Counted from the stretch's first letter, positions 37,140-46,565 are shown. The stretch is DNA of 64,000 nt from Streptomyces canus (GCF_030816965.1 NZ_JAUSYQ010000002.1:2637001-2701000), one strand, 5' to 3'. Notes: a model not told the origin generated them from the sequence alone. A program made the numbers and translations.

Positions 37140-40100
37140 ATGACAACGCCGACGTACCGCCAGGTGCCCGCCCAGGTCGACCTGCCCGCGCTCGAGCACG
37201 CGGTGCTCGACTTCTGGCACGAGCAGAAGATCTTCGCCAAGAGCCTGGAGCAGTCCGAGGGCCGCCCCGAGTGGGTGTTCTACGAGGGCCCACCCACCGC
37301 CAACGGCATGCCCGGCGCCCACCACATCGAGGCGCGCGTCTTCAAGGACGTCTTCCCCCGCTTCCGCACCATGCGCGGCTACCACGTGGCCCGCAAGGCC
37401 GGCTGGGACTGTCACGGCCTGCCGGTGGAGCTGGCGGTCGAGAAGGAGCTCGGCTTCACCGGCAAGAAGGACATCGAGGCGTACGGCATCGCCGAGTTCA
37501 ACGCCAAGTGCCGCGAGTCCGTGACCCGGCACACCGACGCCTTCGAGGCGCTCACGACCCGCATGGGCTACTGGACCGACCTCCACGACCCCTACCGCAC
37601 CATGGACCCGGAGTACATCGAGTCCGTCTGGTGGTCGCTGAAGGAGATCTTCAACAAGGGCCTGCTGGTCCAGGACTACCGCGTGGCCCCCTGGTGCCCC
37701 CGCGACGAGACGGGCCTGTCGGACCACGAGCTGGCGCAGGGCTACGAGACGATCGTCGACCCTTCCGTGTACGTCCGTTTCCCGCTCACCTCCGGTCCGC
37801 TCGCCGGCCAGGCCGCGCTCCTGGTCTGGACGACGACCCCCTGGACCCTGGTCTCCAACACGGCCGTGGCCGCGCACCCCGAGGTCACATACGTCGTCGC
37901 GACCAACGGCGAGGAGAAGCTCGTCGTCGCCGAACCGCTCGTCGCCAAGGCGCTCGGAGAGGGCTGGGAGACCACCGGCCAGACCTTCACGGGCGCCGAA
38001 ATGGAGCGCTGGACCTATCAACGTCCGTTCGAGCTCGTGGAGTTCCCGGAGCCGGCCCACTACGTGGTCAACGCCGAGTACGTCACGACCGAGGACGGTA
38101 CGGGCCTGGTCCACCAGTCCCCCGCCTTCGGCGAGGACGACCTCAAGGTCTGCCGCGCCTACGGCCTGCCCGTCGTGAACCCCGTCCGCAGGGACGGCAC
38201 GTTCGAGGAGGACGTCCCCCTGGTCGGCGGCGTCTTCTTCAAGAAGGCGGACGAAAAGCTCACCGAGGACCTCCAGCAGCGCGGCCTCCTCTTCCGGCAC
38301 GTCCCGTACGAGCACAGCTACCCGCACTGCTGGCGCTGCCACACCGCGCTCCTCTACTACGCGCAGCCGTCCTGGTACATCCGCACCACCGCCGCCAAGG
38401 ACCGCCTCCTCCAGGAGAACGAGAACACCAACTGGTTCCCCGAGACGGTCAAGCACGGCCGGTACGGCGACTGGCTGAACAACAACATCGACTGGGCGCT
38501 GTCCCGCAACCGCTACTGGGGCACCCCGCTGCCGATCTGGCGCTGCGAGGACGACCACCTCACCGTCGTGGGCTCCCGCGCGGAGCTCACCCAGCTGACC
38601 GGCACGGACCATTCCGGCCTCGACCCGCACCGCCCGTTCATCGACGAGGTCACCTTCGCGTGCCCCCAGTGCCAGAAGACGGCCACGCGCGTGCCGGAGG
38701 TCATCGACGCCTGGTACGACTCGGGTTCGATGCCGTTCGCGCAGTGGGGCTACCCGTACAAGAACAAGGAGCTGTTCGAGTCCCGCTACCCGGCGCAGTT
38801 CATCAGCGAGGCCATCGACCAGACACGAGGCTGGTTCTACACGCTGATGGCCGTCGGCACCCTGGTCTTCGACCAGTCGTCGTACGAGAACGTCGTCTGC
38901 CTCGGTCACATCCTCGCCGAGGACGGCCGCAAGATGTCCAAGCACCTGGGCAACACCCTCGAGCCGATCCCCCTGATGGACCGGCACGGCGCGGACGCGG
39001 TGCGCTGGTTCATGGCGGCCGGCGGCTCCCCGTGGGCGGCCCGTCGCGTGGGCCACGGCACGATCCAGGAGGTCGTCCGCAAGACGCTCCTGACGTACTG
39101 GAACACAGTCGCCTTCCAGGCCCTGTACGCCCGTACGTCGAACTGGGCGCCCAGCGAGGCGGACCCGGCCCCGGCCGACCGCCCGGTCCTGGACCGCTGG
39201 CTGCTGTCCGAACTGCACGCGCTGACCGACCAGGTGACCCAGTCCCTGGAGTCGTACGACACCCAGCGCGCCGGCAAGCTCCTGTCGGCGTTCGTCGACG
39301 ACCTGTCCAACTGGTACGTACGCCGGTCCCGGCGCCGCTTCTGGCAGGGCGACAAGGCCGCGCTGCGCACGCTGCACGAGGTCGTCGAGACGGTCACCAA
39401 GCTGATGGCCCCGCTGACCCCGTTCATCACCGAGCGGGTCTGGCAGGACCTGGTCGTGCCGGTCACCCCCGGCGTCCCGGAGTCCGTGCACCTGGCCTCC
39501 TGGCCGGAGGCGGACCTCTCCGCCATCGACCCGGAGCTGTCGAAGCAGATGGTCCTGGTGCGCCGGCTCGTCGAGCTGGGCCGTGCCACGCGCGCGGAGT
39601 CGGGTGTGAAGACCCGTCAGCCGCTGTCCCGGGCGCTCATCGCCGCGACCGGCTTCGGCTCCCTCGACCGTGAACTGCACGCGCAGATCACGGAGGAACT
39701 GAACGTGAGCGCGCTCGCCTCCCTCAGCGAGGTCGGCGGCAGCCTGGTCGACACCACGGCCAAGGCCAACTTCCGCGCCCTCGGCAAGCGTTTCGGCAAG
39801 CGCGTCCAGGACGTGGCCAAGGCCGTTGCCAACGCCGACGCGGCCGCGCTCTCCCTCGCCCTGCGCGAGGGCACGGCGTCGGTCGAGGTCGACGGCGAGA
39901 CGATCACGCTCGCCCCAGATGAGGTGATCATCACGGAGACCCCGCGCGAGGGCTGGTCGGTGGCGTCCGACTCCGGTGCGACGGTGGCGCTGGACCTGGA
40001 GATCACGGAGGAACTCCGCCAGGCGGGCCTGGCCCGTGACGCGATCCGCCTGATCCAGGAGGCCCGCAAGAACAGCGGTCTCGACGTGGCCGACCGCATC

Positions 40101-40277
40101 GCGCTCCGCTGGACGGCCACGGACCCGGCCGTGATCGCGGCCCTGTCCGAGCACACGTCCCTGATCGCCGACGAGGTCCTTGCCACGGACTTCGCCCAGG
40201 GTGAGGCGGACGACACCTACGGCACCCCGTTCACCGACGAGGGCCTGTCCCTGACGTTCCGCCTGCGCAAGGCGTAA
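37140..40277 (+). CDS. ileS: Isoleucyl-tRNA synthetase, eukaryotic-like (IleRS2) type
   Basis: This enzyme charges tRNA-Ile. The 1045-residue class I synthetase has its first signature at residues 59-62 as GAHH within PTANGMPGAHHIEARVFKD, where the canonical order is HxGH. The KMSKH loop is at residues 598-602. An editing (CP1) domain lies between (LLVWTTTPWTLVSNTAVA), and VIDAWYDSGSMPFAQWGYP precedes the KMSK loop. The long C-terminal anticodon-binding region identifies the IleRS2 class. GGAGGA is nine bases before the ATG at 37140 and forms part of the T-box switch. A terminator follows the stop. It seems to be the housekeeping copy because of its T-box. Confidence 0.96.
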   Translation: MTTPTYRQVPAQVDLPALEHAVLDFWHEQKIFAKSLEQSEGRPEWVFYEGPPTANGMPGAHHIEARVFKDVFPRFRTMRGYHVARKAGWDCHGLPVELAVEKELGFTGKKDIEAYGIAEFNAKCRESVTRHTDAFEALTTRMGYWTDLHDPYRTMDPEYIESVWWSLKEIFNKGLLVQDYRVAPWCPRDETGLSDHELAQGYETIVDPSVYVRFPLTSGPLAGQAALLVWTTTPWTLVSNTAVAAHPEVTYVVATNGEEKLVVAEPLVAKALGEGWETTGQTFTGAEMERWTYQRPFELVEFPEPAHYVVNAEYVTTEDGTGLVHQSPAFGEDDLKVCRAYGLPVVNPVRRDGTFEEDVPLVGGVFFKKADEKLTEDLQQRGLLFRHVPYEHSYPHCWRCHTALLYYAQPSWYIRTTAAKDRLLQENENTNWFPETVKHGRYGDWLNNNIDWALSRNRYWGTPLPIWRCEDDHLTVVGSRAELTQLTGTDHSGLDPHRPFIDEVTFACPQCQKTATRVPEVIDAWYDSGSMPFAQWGYPYKNKELFESRYPAQFISEAIDQTRGWFYTLMAVGTLVFDQSSYENVVCLGHILAEDGRKMSKHLGNTLEPIPLMDRHGADAVRWFMAAGGSPWAARRVGHGTIQEVVRKTLLTYWNTVAFQALYARTSNWAPSEADPAPADRPVLDRWLLSELHALTDQVTQSLESYDTQRAGKLLSAFVDDLSNWYVRRSRRRFWQGDKAALRTLHEVVETVTKLMAPLTPFITERVWQDLVVPVTPGVPESVHLASWPEADLSAIDPELSKQMVLVRRLVELGRATRAESGVKTRQPLSRALIAATGFGSLDRELHAQITEELNVSALASLSEVGGSLVDTTAKANFRALGKRFGKRVQDVAKAVANADAAALSLALREGTASVEVDGETITLAPDEVIITETPREGWSVASDSGATVALDLEITEELRQAGLARDAIRLIQEARKNSGLDVADRIALRWTATDPAVIAALSEHTSLIADEVLATDFAQGEADDTYGTPFTDEGLSLTFRLRKA

Positions 40278-40288
40278 TCGCGAGAGCG

Positions 40289-40320
40289 AAGGCCCGGTCC
40301 CCAAGAGGGGTCCGGGCCTT
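40289..40320 (+). terminator. Terminator after ileS
   Basis: AAGGCCCGGTCCCC and GGGGTCCGGGCCTT pair with one mismatch across the loop AAGA, 11 bases after the ileS stop. Confidence 0.85.
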
Positions 40321-40356
40321 CCGCGTCTCCGCGTCACTGTGCTCAACCCGCGTAAA

Positions 40357-40394
40357 AGGGCGAGGCCCCGGATCGAAATCCGGGGCCTCGCCCT
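40357..40394 (-). terminator. Terminator after divIVA
   Basis: A perfect 17-bp stem (40357-40373 with 40378-40394) closes on the tetraloop CGAA (TTCG on the minus-strand transcript). On the minus strand it is followed by TTTTACG. It ends the division-cluster transcript. Confidence 0.92.
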
Positions 40395-40429
40395 GAACGC
40401 TGCCGACGCCTAAGGCGTACTAGAGGCCG

Positions 40430-41671
40430 TCAGTTGTCGTCCTCGTCGATGAGGAAGCCTCGCATCGGCGAGGGAGCCTGTCCCATCGGACCAGGACCCT
40501 GCGGCCGTACCGGCGCCATCGGCTGGGTCATCGCGGGAGACATCTGCTGCTGGCCGCCGTAGGACGGGCCGGCCGGCGAAGGACCGCCGCCCATGCCCTG
40601 GTTGCCACCGTACGACGGCGCGCTCGCACCGGCCGGAGCCATGGAAGGCGCCGGGGACGGCGGCAGCGACGCGGTCGCCGGGGTACGCGGCGGAGCCAGC
40701 GAGTCGTCGGCCTGGGTCTCCAGCTGACGCAGCTGCGACTCGAGGTACGACTTCAGACGGGTACGGTACTCGCGCTCGAAGCCGCGCAGGTCCTCGACCT
40801 TGCGCTCCAGCGTGGCGCGGGCGGACTCGAGGGAGCCCATCGCGACGCGGTGCTTCTCCTGCGCGTCCCGCTCCAGCGCGTCCGCCTTGGCACGGGCGTC
40901 ACGCTCGAGACCCTCGGCACGCGAACGGGCCTCGCCGACGATCTTGTTGGCCTCGGAACGAGCCTCGGCGATCGCCTGGTCGGCGGTCTGCTGGGCCAGC
41001 GAGAGGACACGGGCGGCGCTGTCGCCCCCGGGGCCCTGACCGGGGCCGCCCATCGGACCGCCCATGGGGCCGCCCATCGGGCCACCCATCTGCTGCTGCA
41101 TGGGCGACTGACCGCCCATGGGGCCCTGACCCATCGGACCCTGGCCCATCTGGCCCTGGCCCATCTGACCCTGGCCCATCTGACCCTGGCCCATCTGACC
41201 CTGGCCCATCTGACCCTGACCCATGGGACCCTGGCCCATCTGACCGGGACCCTGCGGGCCGCCCTGGCCACCGCCGGGGCCGGCAGGCAGCTGCGGCGCA
41301 CCGCTCGGCAGCTGGGGCGGGCCGCCCATGGGGCCGCCCATCTGCTGCTGCGGCGGACCGGATATGCCGGCCGGCACGGGAGCGCCGGGACCTGGCCCAC
41401 GCATGCCCTGCTGCGGCATTCCCTGTCCGGGCATGCCACCCTGCTGCTGGTCCTGCTGCTCCGGGGGCTTGCGCATGTTCTGCTGGTTCTGGGCAGCAGC
41501 ACGCGTCGCCGCGGCCAGCTTGGCGCGCAGGTCCTCGTTCTCGCGCAGCAGGCGCGTCAGTTCGGCTTCGACCTCGTCGAGGAAGGCATCGACCTCGTCC
41601 TCGTCATAGCCTTCTCGGAGGCGGACGGTCGTGAACTGCTTGTTCCGCACGTCCTCGGGGGTCAACGGCAT
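40430..41671 (-). CDS. divIVA: Polar growth protein DivIVA
   Basis: DivIVA marks curved membrane at hyphal tips and recruits the wall-growth machinery. The 413-residue protein has the conserved N-terminal domain ([40 protein letters not shown]), then a Gly/Gln/Met/Pro-rich linker from residue 65 to about 215 with five-residue repeats, a coiled-coil ([19 protein letters not shown] through [20 protein letters not shown]) and a disordered tail ending LIDEDDN. The linker is what separates Streptomyces DivIVA from short forms. ATG at 41671, 52 bases after the yggT stop. Confidence 0.96.
   Translation of the reverse strand: MPLTPEDVRNKQFTTVRLREGYDEDEVDAFLDEVEAELTRLLRENEDLRAKLAAATRAAAQNQQNMRKPPEQQDQQQGGMPGQGMPQQGMRGPGPGAPVPAGISGPPQQQMGGPMGGPPQLPSGAPQLPAGPGGGQGGPQGPGQMGQGPMGQGQMGQGQMGQGQMGQGQMGQGQMGQGPMGQGPMGGQSPMQQQMGGPMGGPMGGPMGGPGQGPGGDSAARVLSLAQQTADQAIAEARSEANKIVGEARSRAEGLERDARAKADALERDAQEKHRVAMGSLESARATLERKVEDLRGFEREYRTRLKSYLESQLRQLETQADDSLAPPRTPATASLPPSPAPSMAPAGASAPSYGGNQGMGGGPSPAGPSYGGQQQMSPAMTQPMAPVRPQGPGPMGQAPSPMRGFLIDEDDN
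41129..41236 (-). repeat. 15-bp tandem repeat in the divIVA linker
   Basis: CCATCTGACCCTGGC occurs exactly at 41161, 41176, 41191 and 41206, with near copies on each side. It encodes GQM repeats with a five-residue period. Copies are nearly identical in DNA as well as in protein, which points to recent slippage. Confidence 0.9.
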
Positions 41672-41723
41672 CTCTTCACCTCAACGTAGTCATCGGCAGT
41701 CGGCAAGACCGTATCGTCCACAG

Positions 41724-42014
41724 TCACCTCGCCAGGTTTCCCGTGATGGAGATGAGGATGTAGACGATGATCATCAGCACGAAGAAGGACAGGTCGAGCG
41801 CCACGCCCCCGAGACGCAGCGGCGGGATGAACCGCCGCAGAAGCTTCAACGGTGGATCGGTGACAGTGTAGGTGGCCTCCAGAACGACCACCATCGCCTT
41901 GCCGGGTTGCCACGAGCGGGCGAACTGGAAGACGTAGTCCATGACCAACCGGAAGATGAGCACGATGAGGAACACCATCAGCGCGATGTAGATCACCTGC
42001 GCGAACACGCTCAT
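41724..42014 (-). CDS. YggT family membrane protein
   Basis: The 96-residue protein has two membrane segments (residues 4-24 and 72-92) around a conserved middle, AMVVVLEATYTVTDPPLKLLRRFIPPLRLGG (given here only to locate residues 40-69; key elements are TDPPL and RRFIPP). YggT proteins are found next to sepF and divIVA in Gram-positive bacteria and are linked to cell division or osmotic tolerance. ATG at 42014, 50 bases after the sepF stop. Confidence 0.9.
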   Translation of the reverse strand: MSVFAQVIYIALMVFLIVLIFRLVMDYVFQFARSWQPGKAMVVVLEATYTVTDPPLKLLRRFIPPLRLGGVALDLSFFVLMIIVYILISITGNLAR

Positions 42015-42064
42015 GGTCTGTCTTTCCCTCTCCCCTGTTCCGTACTTCGTTCCGGTTGTGCTTC

Positions 42065-42706
42065 TCAGCTCTGGTTGAAGAACCCGCCCTCTGCGATGCG
42101 GGCCTTGTCCTCCGCCGTGACATCGACGTTAGCAGGCGACAACAGGAACACCTTCTGCGTCACCCGCTCGATGCTGCCGTGAAGACCAAACACCAAACCG
42201 GCCGCAAAGTCGACAAGTCGCTTGGCGTCTGTGTCATCCATCTCAGTCAGATTCATGATCACCGGGGTGCCCTCACGGAAGTGTTCCCCGATGGTACGGG
42301 CCTCGTTGTAGGTCCGGGGGTGAAGCGTGGTGATCCGGTAAGGCTCTCGTTCCGACACGACCTTGGGCATGATCACCGGTGCGTTCTTCTCCAGGCTTGC
42401 GCGTTCTTGTGTGATGGATGCCACGGGCGCGATGCGCGCGGGACGCACCGATTCCGCGGCCAGCGAAGTGGATCGGGGCACCGAGTCGCGCGGCATCGAG
42501 GGCTGCACGACTCTGACCGATTCATCCCTTTCGGGCTGAATCGCCTGATGTGACTGGTGAGACGGCTCATGCCGTCGGCGGTCCCGCTCGGGCTCCGGGT
42601 CGAGTTCCGGTTCGAAGTCGTCGTCGGGGTCAAAACCGCGGCCGTCGTACCCATCGTCCTCCACGAGGCCGAGGTAGACCGCCATCTTGCGCATCGCGCC
42701 GGCCAT
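42065..42706 (-). CDS. sepF: Cell division protein SepF
   Basis: SepF ties FtsZ filaments to the membrane. The 213-residue protein has an N-terminal amphipathic segment ([14 protein letters not shown]), an acidic and disordered linker, and the C-terminal SepF domain: [39 protein letters not shown] and [25 protein letters not shown] lies nine bases before the ATG at 42706. An ATG 20 codons upstream lacks a site. It follows yggS in the conserved order ftsZ-pgeF-yggS-sepF-yggT-divIVA. Confidence 0.95.
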   Translation of the reverse strand: MAGAMRKMAVYLGLVEDDGYDGRGFDPDDDFEPELDPEPERDRRRHEPSHQSHQAIQPERDESVRVVQPSMPRDSVPRSTSLAAESVRPARIAPVASITQERASLEKNAPVIMPKVVSEREPYRITTLHPRTYNEARTIGEHFREGTPVIMNLTEMDDTDAKRLVDFAAGLVFGLHGSIERVTQKVFLLSPANVDVTAEDKARIAEGGFFNQS

Positions 42707-42778
42707 TCTCTGAGTCCTCCGCTCTGTGGTGGATCGGCTGACGACTGCCAAGTGCCCGCGATCCACGAGGTCGTTATG

Positions 42779-42794
42779 ACCGCCTTTCGGCGGT
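42779..42794 (-). terminator. GNRA-capped hairpin between yggS and sepF
   Basis: On the minus strand ACCGCC and GGCGGT close on a GAAA tetraloop. No U tract follows. It may be a weak terminator or a processing or stability element ahead of sepF. Confidence 0.4.
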
Positions 42795-42835
42795 AATGAC
42801 CATATTTTCTGCTGTGGTCCGACTTCTTGGCGACG

Positions 42836-43555
42836 TTACCCGAGCCTGGGGCGGACTCCGAGTACCGCGGTGCCGACGCGCACATGTGTCGCCCCTGCCG
42901 CCACGGCCTGTTCGAGGTCCGCACTCATCCCTGCCGAGACCATGTTGGCAGCCTGATGGGCTCGGCGCAGGTCGGTCGACAAATCCATCAACCGCTCGAA
43001 TGCCGCCTGTTCGCGTCCCGCGTACTCCCCGGTGAGCGGAGCGACGGTCATCAGTCCGTCGAGCCGCAACCCCGGAGCCCGGGCCACGAGATCGGCCAAC
43101 TCCGCGATTCCGCCTGGCGCCACGCCGCCCCGCTCCCCTCGCTCGCTCGACCCGGCGTCGAGCGCGACCTGGATGAGGCATCCCACTTCGCGCCCGGCCT
43201 TCACGGCCTCCTTCGAAAGAGCCGTCACCAGCCTGGAACGATCGACGGACTGCACGAGATCCGCGTAACCGACCACAGATCGCACCTTGTTGGTCTGCAA
43301 CTGACCTACAAAGTGCCAAGTAAGCGGCAGATCCGAGCATTCTGCAGCCTTGGGCGCCGCGTCCTGGTCCTTGTTCTCGGCGACATGGCGCACGCCGAGC
43401 TCCGCCAGCATCCGCACATCGCTCGCTGGGTAGGTCTTGGTGACCACGATGAGGGTCACCTCTTCCCGCGCCCGCCCGGCGGCCGCGCACGCGGCGGCAA
43501 TGCGCTGCTCCACCTTCGCCAGATTTGCGGCGAGTTCGCCCTTACGGTCCGTCAT
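42836..43555 (-). CDS. yggS: YggS/PLPBP family PLP homeostasis protein
   Basis: The 239-residue protein binds pyridoxal phosphate without known catalysis and buffers PLP. The cofactor lysine is in TLIVVTKTYPAS near residue 40. Further conserved parts are WHFVGQLQTNKVR, VDRSRLVTAL, LDGLMTVAPL and the phosphate site near NMVSAGMSADLEQAV and THVRVGTAVLG. It sits between pgeF and sepF, the usual actinobacterial and firmicute arrangement. ATG at 43555, six bases from the pgeF stop. Confidence 0.94.
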   Translation of the reverse strand: MTDRKGELAANLAKVEQRIAAACAAAGRAREEVTLIVVTKTYPASDVRMLAELGVRHVAENKDQDAAPKAAECSDLPLTWHFVGQLQTNKVRSVVGYADLVQSVDRSRLVTALSKEAVKAGREVGCLIQVALDAGSSERGERGGVAPGGIAELADLVARAPGLRLDGLMTVAPLTGEYAGREQAAFERLMDLSTDLRRAHQAANMVSAGMSADLEQAVAAGATHVRVGTAVLGVRPRLG

Positions 43556-43561
43556 GCCCCA

Positions 43562-44290
43562 TCAGTCCAGCCAGATATATCCCGCGAGTCGCCCCGTGGT
43601 GCGATCGCGGCGATACGAGAAGTGGTCGCCCGACTCCAGCGTGCACACCGGCGACTGCTGCCGGTCGCGCACCCCGAGCCGGTCGAGTTGCGCGTGCACT
43701 CCGGCGGTCACGTCGACCGAGGGCGTGCCCCAACTCGTCTCGGCGTGCGCCGCGGGTTCGACGGCGGTGACGTCGGCGCGCATCTCCTCGGGCACTTCGT
43801 AGCACTTGCCGCAGACGGCGGGTCCGGTGCGGGCGACGATCCGGGCGGGATCGGCGCCGAGTTCCGTCATCGCGCGTAGCGCGGCGGGGACGACTCCGGC
43901 GATCATGCCGGGCCGGCCCGCGTGGACCGCCGCGGCGATCCCGGCGACCGGGTCGGCGAGCAGCACCGGGGTGCAGTCCGCGGTGAGGACGGCGAGGGCG
44001 AGACCGCGTTCGGCGGTGACGATCGCGTCGACCTGGGGCACCGGCCGCTCGCCCCACGGCGCGGAGACCACCACGGCGTCCGCCCCGTGCACCTGGTTCA
44101 TCCAGACCACCCGGGCGGGATCGATACCGAGCGACTTGGCGGCCAGTTCGCGATTGGTCCCCACCGCCTCGGGGTCGTCGCCGACCGCCCCGCCGAGGTT
44201 GAGCTCCTCGTACGGAGCGGCGCTCACCCCGCCCCACCGGTCGGTGAAGGCGAAGTGCGCGCCGCTCACGTTCTCGCGCCGTCCTATCAC
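43562..44290 (-). CDS. pgeF: Peptidoglycan editing factor PgeF (laccase domain)
   Basis: PgeF hydrolyses wrongly made precursors such as UDP-MurNAc carrying L-Ser in place of L-Ala. The 242-residue protein shows the metal-site residues in [12 protein letters not shown] (His), [13 protein letters not shown] (Cys) and [14 protein letters not shown] (His), and a late cysteine pair in [12 protein letters not shown]. The GTG at 44290 overlaps the ftsZ stop by four bases; a GTG at 44269 is possible. Its position directly after ftsZ is conserved and fits a role in wall synthesis. Confidence 0.92.
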   Translation of the reverse strand: MIGRRENVSGAHFAFTDRWGGVSAAPYEELNLGGAVGDDPEAVGTNRELAAKSLGIDPARVVWMNQVHGADAVVVSAPWGERPVPQVDAIVTAERGLALAVLTADCTPVLLADPVAGIAAAVHAGRPGMIAGVVPAALRAMTELGADPARIVARTGPAVCGKCYEVPEEMRADVTAVEPAAHAETSWGTPSVDVTAGVHAQLDRLGVRDRQQSPVCTLESGDHFSYRRDRTTGRLAGYIWLD

Positions 44291-45483
44291 TTCAGGAAGT
44301 CCGGCACGTCCAGTTCCTCGGCCGCGCTGTCGGTGTAGCTCCGCGACGGCGGGACCGGCGGGGCGACCGGAAGGTCAGCGACCGGCTCCGGCGCGGGCTC
44401 CGGGTCCTCCTTCGGCGTGACGCTGCCGAGCGAGCCGAAGGACGGGCGGCTCTCGGTCTGCCGTACCGGAGTGGGCTCCTCGCGGCGGGCCGGGCTCGAG
44501 GACGACCCCATGACCGTCTCCCGACGGGTCGGCGGCTGCCCCCCGTCGAAGCCGGCGGCGATCACGGTGACGCGGACCTCGTCGCCGAGGGCGTCGTCGA
44601 TGACCGCACCGAAGATGATGTTGGCCTCGGGGTGGGCGGCCTCGCTGACCAGCTGAGCCGCTTCGTTGATCTCGAACAGGCCGAGGTCGGAGCCACCGGA
44701 GATGGAGAGCAGCACACCGCGGGCGCCGTCGATGGACGCCTCCAGGAGCGGCGAGGAGATCGCCATCTCGGCGGCGGCCACCGCGCGGTCGTCGCCACGG
44801 GCCGAGCCGATGCCCATGAGCGCCGAACCGGCCTCGGACATGACCGACTTGACGTCGGCGAAGTCGAGGTTGATCAGACCGGGAGTGGTGATGAGGTCGG
44901 TGATGCCCTGGACACCGGAGAGCAGGACCTGGTCGGCCGACTTGAAGGCGTCGAGGACGGAGACCTGGCGGTCCGAGATGGACAGCAGCCGGTCGTTGGG
45001 GATGACGATGAGGGTGTCGACCTCTTCGCGGAGTTCGGCGATGCCGTCCTCGGCCTGGTTGGCGCGGCGCCGTCCCTCGAAGGTGAACGGGCGCGTGACC
45101 ACGCCGATGGTGAGGGCGCCCAGGGTGCGTGCGATGTTGGCCACGACGGGCGCGCCGCCGGTGCCGGTGCCGCCGCCTTCACCGGCCGTCACGAAGACCA
45201 TGTCGGCCCCCTTGAGGACCTCCTCGATCTCCTCGCGGTGGTCCTCGGCGGCCTTGCGGCCCACGGCCGGGTTGGCTCCGGCGCCGAGTCCGCGGGTGAG
45301 TTCGCGGCCGACGTCGAGCTTGACGTCGGCGTCGCTCATCAACAGCGCCTGCGCGTCGGTGTTGATGGCGATGAACTCGACGCCCTTGAGACCGACCTCG
45401 ATCATCCGGTTGATGGCATTGACACCACCGCCGCCGACACCGATGACTTTGATGACTGCGAGGTAGTTCTGCGGTGCTGCCAC
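44287..45483 (-). CDS. ftsZ: Cell division GTPase FtsZ
   Basis: FtsZ forms the ring, or ladders of rings in sporulating hyphae. The 398-residue protein has the nucleotide sites [15 protein letters not shown] and [16 protein letters not shown], the T7 loop [11 protein letters not shown] with its catalytic aspartate, and a C-terminal linker ending in the short partner-binding peptide [12 protein letters not shown] start at 45483. A separate 287-base upstream region holds a good promoter, GACAC motifs and a dyad, consistent with the development-dependent control known for streptomycete ftsZ. Confidence 0.98.
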   Translation of the reverse strand: MAAPQNYLAVIKVIGVGGGGVNAINRMIEVGLKGVEFIAINTDAQALLMSDADVKLDVGRELTRGLGAGANPAVGRKAAEDHREEIEEVLKGADMVFVTAGEGGGTGTGGAPVVANIARTLGALTIGVVTRPFTFEGRRRANQAEDGIAELREEVDTLIVIPNDRLLSISDRQVSVLDAFKSADQVLLSGVQGITDLITTPGLINLDFADVKSVMSEAGSALMGIGSARGDDRAVAAAEMAISSPLLEASIDGARGVLLSISGGSDLGLFEINEAAQLVSEAAHPEANIIFGAVIDDALGDEVRVTVIAAGFDGGQPPTRRETVMGSSSSPARREEPTPVRQTESRPSFGSLGSVTPKEDPEPAPEPVADLPVAPPVPPSRSYTDSAAEELDVPDFLK

Positions 45484-45589
45484 GTCGAAGGCCTCTCGCC
45501 TCGAGTTACGTGTCGCCGAACCAACGGGGCACTGCTGCCTCGCGATCCGTCGACTGATGCCGAATGGGACGGTCCGTAGCGCCGACCCG

Positions 45590-45614
45590 AACCCTAACGT
45601 TGAAGTTTAGGGTT
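45590..45614. promoter_or_regulatory. Perfect dyad upstream of ftsZ
   Basis: AACCCTAA (45590-45597) and TTAGGGTT (45607-45614) are perfect inverted repeats nine bases apart, lying in the ftsZ leader downstream of the promoter at 45651-45680. It may be an operator, or part of a second promoter (TAGGGT reads as a -10 on the minus strand), or an RNA hairpin. Confidence 0.5.
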
Positions 45615-45650
45615 ACCAGTGTGTCTGTTCCCTGGAGTCTTCTGAACAGG

Positions 45651-45680
45651 ACACTAAGTCGACAAGTGGCGCACGTTCAA
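45651..45680 (-). promoter_or_regulatory. ftsZ promoter with overlapping GACAC motif
   Basis: On the minus strand TTGAAC (45680-45675) and TAGTGT (45656-45651) are 18 bases apart. GACAC, the motif reported for the sporulation regulator WhiA, overlaps the -10 on the plus strand at 45650-45654, and a second copy lies on the minus strand at 45625-45621, just downstream. Predicted start near 45644. Regulation by WhiA is inferred. Confidence 0.6.
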
Positions 45681-45770
45681 CGAACACGCCGAACCTCCCG
45701 TTTTTCTTTTCACCCTATGTGATCAGCCGTAGCAGTGCCCAACCAGGGTGCTGGCCTGCGCTGATGTGCG

Positions 45771-46565
45771 TCAACTCCCTGATGACGCGGGGGCGGTGGG
45801 GACGCTGACGTCGAAGTGCCGCGCGTCGGGAGTGGCTTTCATGAGAGCGACGAGCGTACGGGCCTTCGCGGCGCCTTTCTCGCTGCTCCCCCAGGCGACG
45901 GTACGACCGCCCCCCAACTCCAGCGAGATGTCGTCGTACGAACTCACCTTGACGGAACGGGTCGCGTGCGCGACGGCGGCCGGAATGTCACCCGCCACGC
46001 GCACCGCTTCGCGCACGAGCCGGGCCTCGCCGAAGCGGCGCAGGCTCGCGGCACGGGAGTCCGGCGGGGAGAGCGTCAATTCCAGGGCGGGCACGCCTTT
46101 GGGGGCCTCAGAAACCGTGGCGAATCGGACGCCTTCATCGTCCACTTCGACGAAGTTTCCGCCCTTTTGGACAAGCAGAACCGGAGTACGTTCGGTCACT
46201 TTCAGCCCGATTCCGTCGGGCCAGGAACGAGCGACATCAACTGAGGCAATTCGGGGCAATTTCCGGAGCAGTCGTGCCTCAATCGCATCGGTGTCGACGG
46301 AAATCAGCGGTGATCCGACCGGAACGTCGGCGGCCTCGCGGACCTGGTCCGGAGTCAGCACCCTGGTTCCCGAGACCGACACGCGGTCGACGCGCAGCCA
46401 CTGAGAGCCGTACAACAGCCAGACGGTGCCCGCGGAAAGAAGCACGAGCGCCACGGCAAGAATGATGATCGTACGAAGCCGACGCACCCTCAACCGCCGG
46501 GCAGGAGGCGGGCCGGACGACTCCTGCTGGCGTTCACCGCGCTCGGCGGTCGTCGATCCGGCCAC
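45771..46565 (-). CDS. ftsQ: Cell division protein FtsQ (DivIB)
   Basis: FtsQ is a bitopic divisome scaffold. The 264-residue protein has a basic N-terminal cytoplasmic part, one membrane helix near residues 34-52 (IIILAVALVLLSAGTVWLL), the POTRA domain (WLRVDRVSVSGTRVLTPDQV, LLRKLPRIASVDVARSWPDG) and the beta domain. I chose the GTG at 46565, five bases after GGGAG; the GTG at 46571 adds two residues. It follows murG by 19 bases. Note the 287-base gap before ftsZ. Confidence 0.93.
   Translation of the reverse strand: MAGSTTAERGERQQESSGPPPARRLRVRRLRTIIILAVALVLLSAGTVWLLYGSQWLRVDRVSVSGTRVLTPDQVREAADVPVGSPLISVDTDAIEARLLRKLPRIASVDVARSWPDGIGLKVTERTPVLLVQKGGNFVEVDDEGVRFATVSEAPKGVPALELTLSPPDSRAASLRRFGEARLVREAVRVAGDIPAAVAHATRSVKVSSYDDISLELGGGRTVAWGSSEKGAAKARTLVALMKATPDARHFDVSVPTAPASSGS

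Noticed and set aside
36768..40346. A nearly 1200-codon open frame antisense to ileS and its T-box
   Set aside because: Same composition artefact; it crosses two terminators and the T-box leader, and the plus-strand gene is unmistakable.
42729..42766. Inverted repeat GTGGATCG / CGATCCAC upstream of sepF
   Set aside because: The 22-base loop and eight-base arms are too weak to call an operator without comparative data.
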